NCBI GenBank assembly: GCA_022511225.1 | Contig: JAFLRZ010000014.1 | Location: 1 to 50,408 of the forward strand | DNA length: 50,408 bases | Origin: Eubacterium sp. | GTDB lineage: Bacteria; Bacillota; Clostridia; Oscillospirales; Acutalibacteraceae | Direction of reading: 5' to 3' | In this document: positions 50,347 through 50,408 of the stretch, piece after piece | Numbering within the stretch: position 1 is the stretch's first letter | Layout: each line of letters opens with the position of its first letter | Position numbers and translations under genes: made by a program | The notes under the pieces: generated by a model | The model's database searches: none | Seen by the model: the letters and a program-made list of their open reading frames with translations, nothing else | Told to the model about the DNA's origin: nothing

Positions 50347-50408
50347 TGGTGCAGGTAACAGGACTTGAACCTGCACGGTTTCCCACTAGATCCTAAATCT
50401 AGCGTGTC
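50347..50408 (-). tRNA. tRNA-Leu (anticodon UAG), 5' part beyond window edge
   Basis: On the minus strand the anticodon arm CTAGA-TTTAGGA-TCTAG has loop position 34-36 UAG, which reads leucine CUA codons. A long variable arm, a T arm with TTCAAGT loop and the acceptor strand TACCTGC, then A plus an encoded CCA (50347-50349 plus strand TGG), follow. The long variable arm fits a class II tRNA such as Leu. The 5' half including the D arm lies outside the window. Confidence 0.93.

Overview
The window is chromosomal DNA of an anaerobic, low-GC Gram-positive bacterium. It is most likely a gut Clostridia of the Ruminococcus/Oscillospiraceae type. The basis is AT-rich intergenic DNA, strong Shine-Dalgarno sites, frequent TTG starts, BspA-like leucine-rich surface protein, Cthe_2159-type lipoprotein, GPH sugar symporters and a complete HydABC [FeFe]-hydrogenase operon. 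The genus is an inference. No phage, insertion sequence or CRISPR array was seen.

Layout. Positions 1-1.7 kb hold rpsB (cut by the window edge) and tsf. From 1.7 to 10.3 kb come small housekeeping and surface genes: a HIT protein, an MGMT-like protein, a large secreted leucine-rich/CxxC-repeat protein, a C39-like protein, a Cthe_2159-like lipoprotein, a Rieske flavoprotein and a Lys-rich membrane protein. From 10.4 to 12.1 kb lies the UPF0210/ACT pair. From 12.2 to 18.6 kb a dense plus-strand run encodes a PHP phosphatase, Lrp regulator, aminotransferase, IspE, iron alcohol dehydrogenase, TtcA-like protein and MnmA. From 18.7 to 28 kb lie a Gfo/Idh/MocA dehydrogenase, a heterodimeric ABC exporter, a GPH symporter and three poorly known genes (zinc-ribbon membrane protein, small membrane protein, FRG-domain protein). 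From 28 to 33.8 kb lie uxaB-uxaA (hexuronate catabolism) and a Crp/Fnr-led ABC importer operon with a clear palindromic operator on its own promoter. From 34 to 42.2 kb is a ten-gene hydrogenase operon. From 42.3 to 45 kb lie a GNAT acetyltransferase-methyltransferase pair behind an apparent leader-peptide attenuator, and an Fe-S aldo/keto reductase. From 45 to 48.6 kb is a GH2 glycosidase with its symporter. From 48.7 kb on are an ECF sigma factor, its probable anti-sigma factor and a truncated tRNA-Leu.

How the parts fit. Sugar and uronate uptake and breakdown (GH2, two GPH symporters, UxaAB, possibly the acid-sugar-binding lipoprotein) feed fermentation. HydABC would dispose of electrons as H2 from NADH and ferredoxin. 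The hydrogenase operon also carries a second, atypical hydrogenase with sensory-type changes in its H-cluster motifs, together with two GHKL ATPases, two DRTGG proteins and a PHP phosphoesterase. This looks like a built-in redox/H2-sensing module.

The least explained items are four dispersed intergenic repeats sharing the palindromic core CGATGACC(A/G)CATCG, one of which supplies the stop codon of a gene; an unannotated 28-codon leader ORF with promoter and terminator ahead of the acetyltransferase-methyltransferase pair; and the hydrogenase-linked signalling genes.
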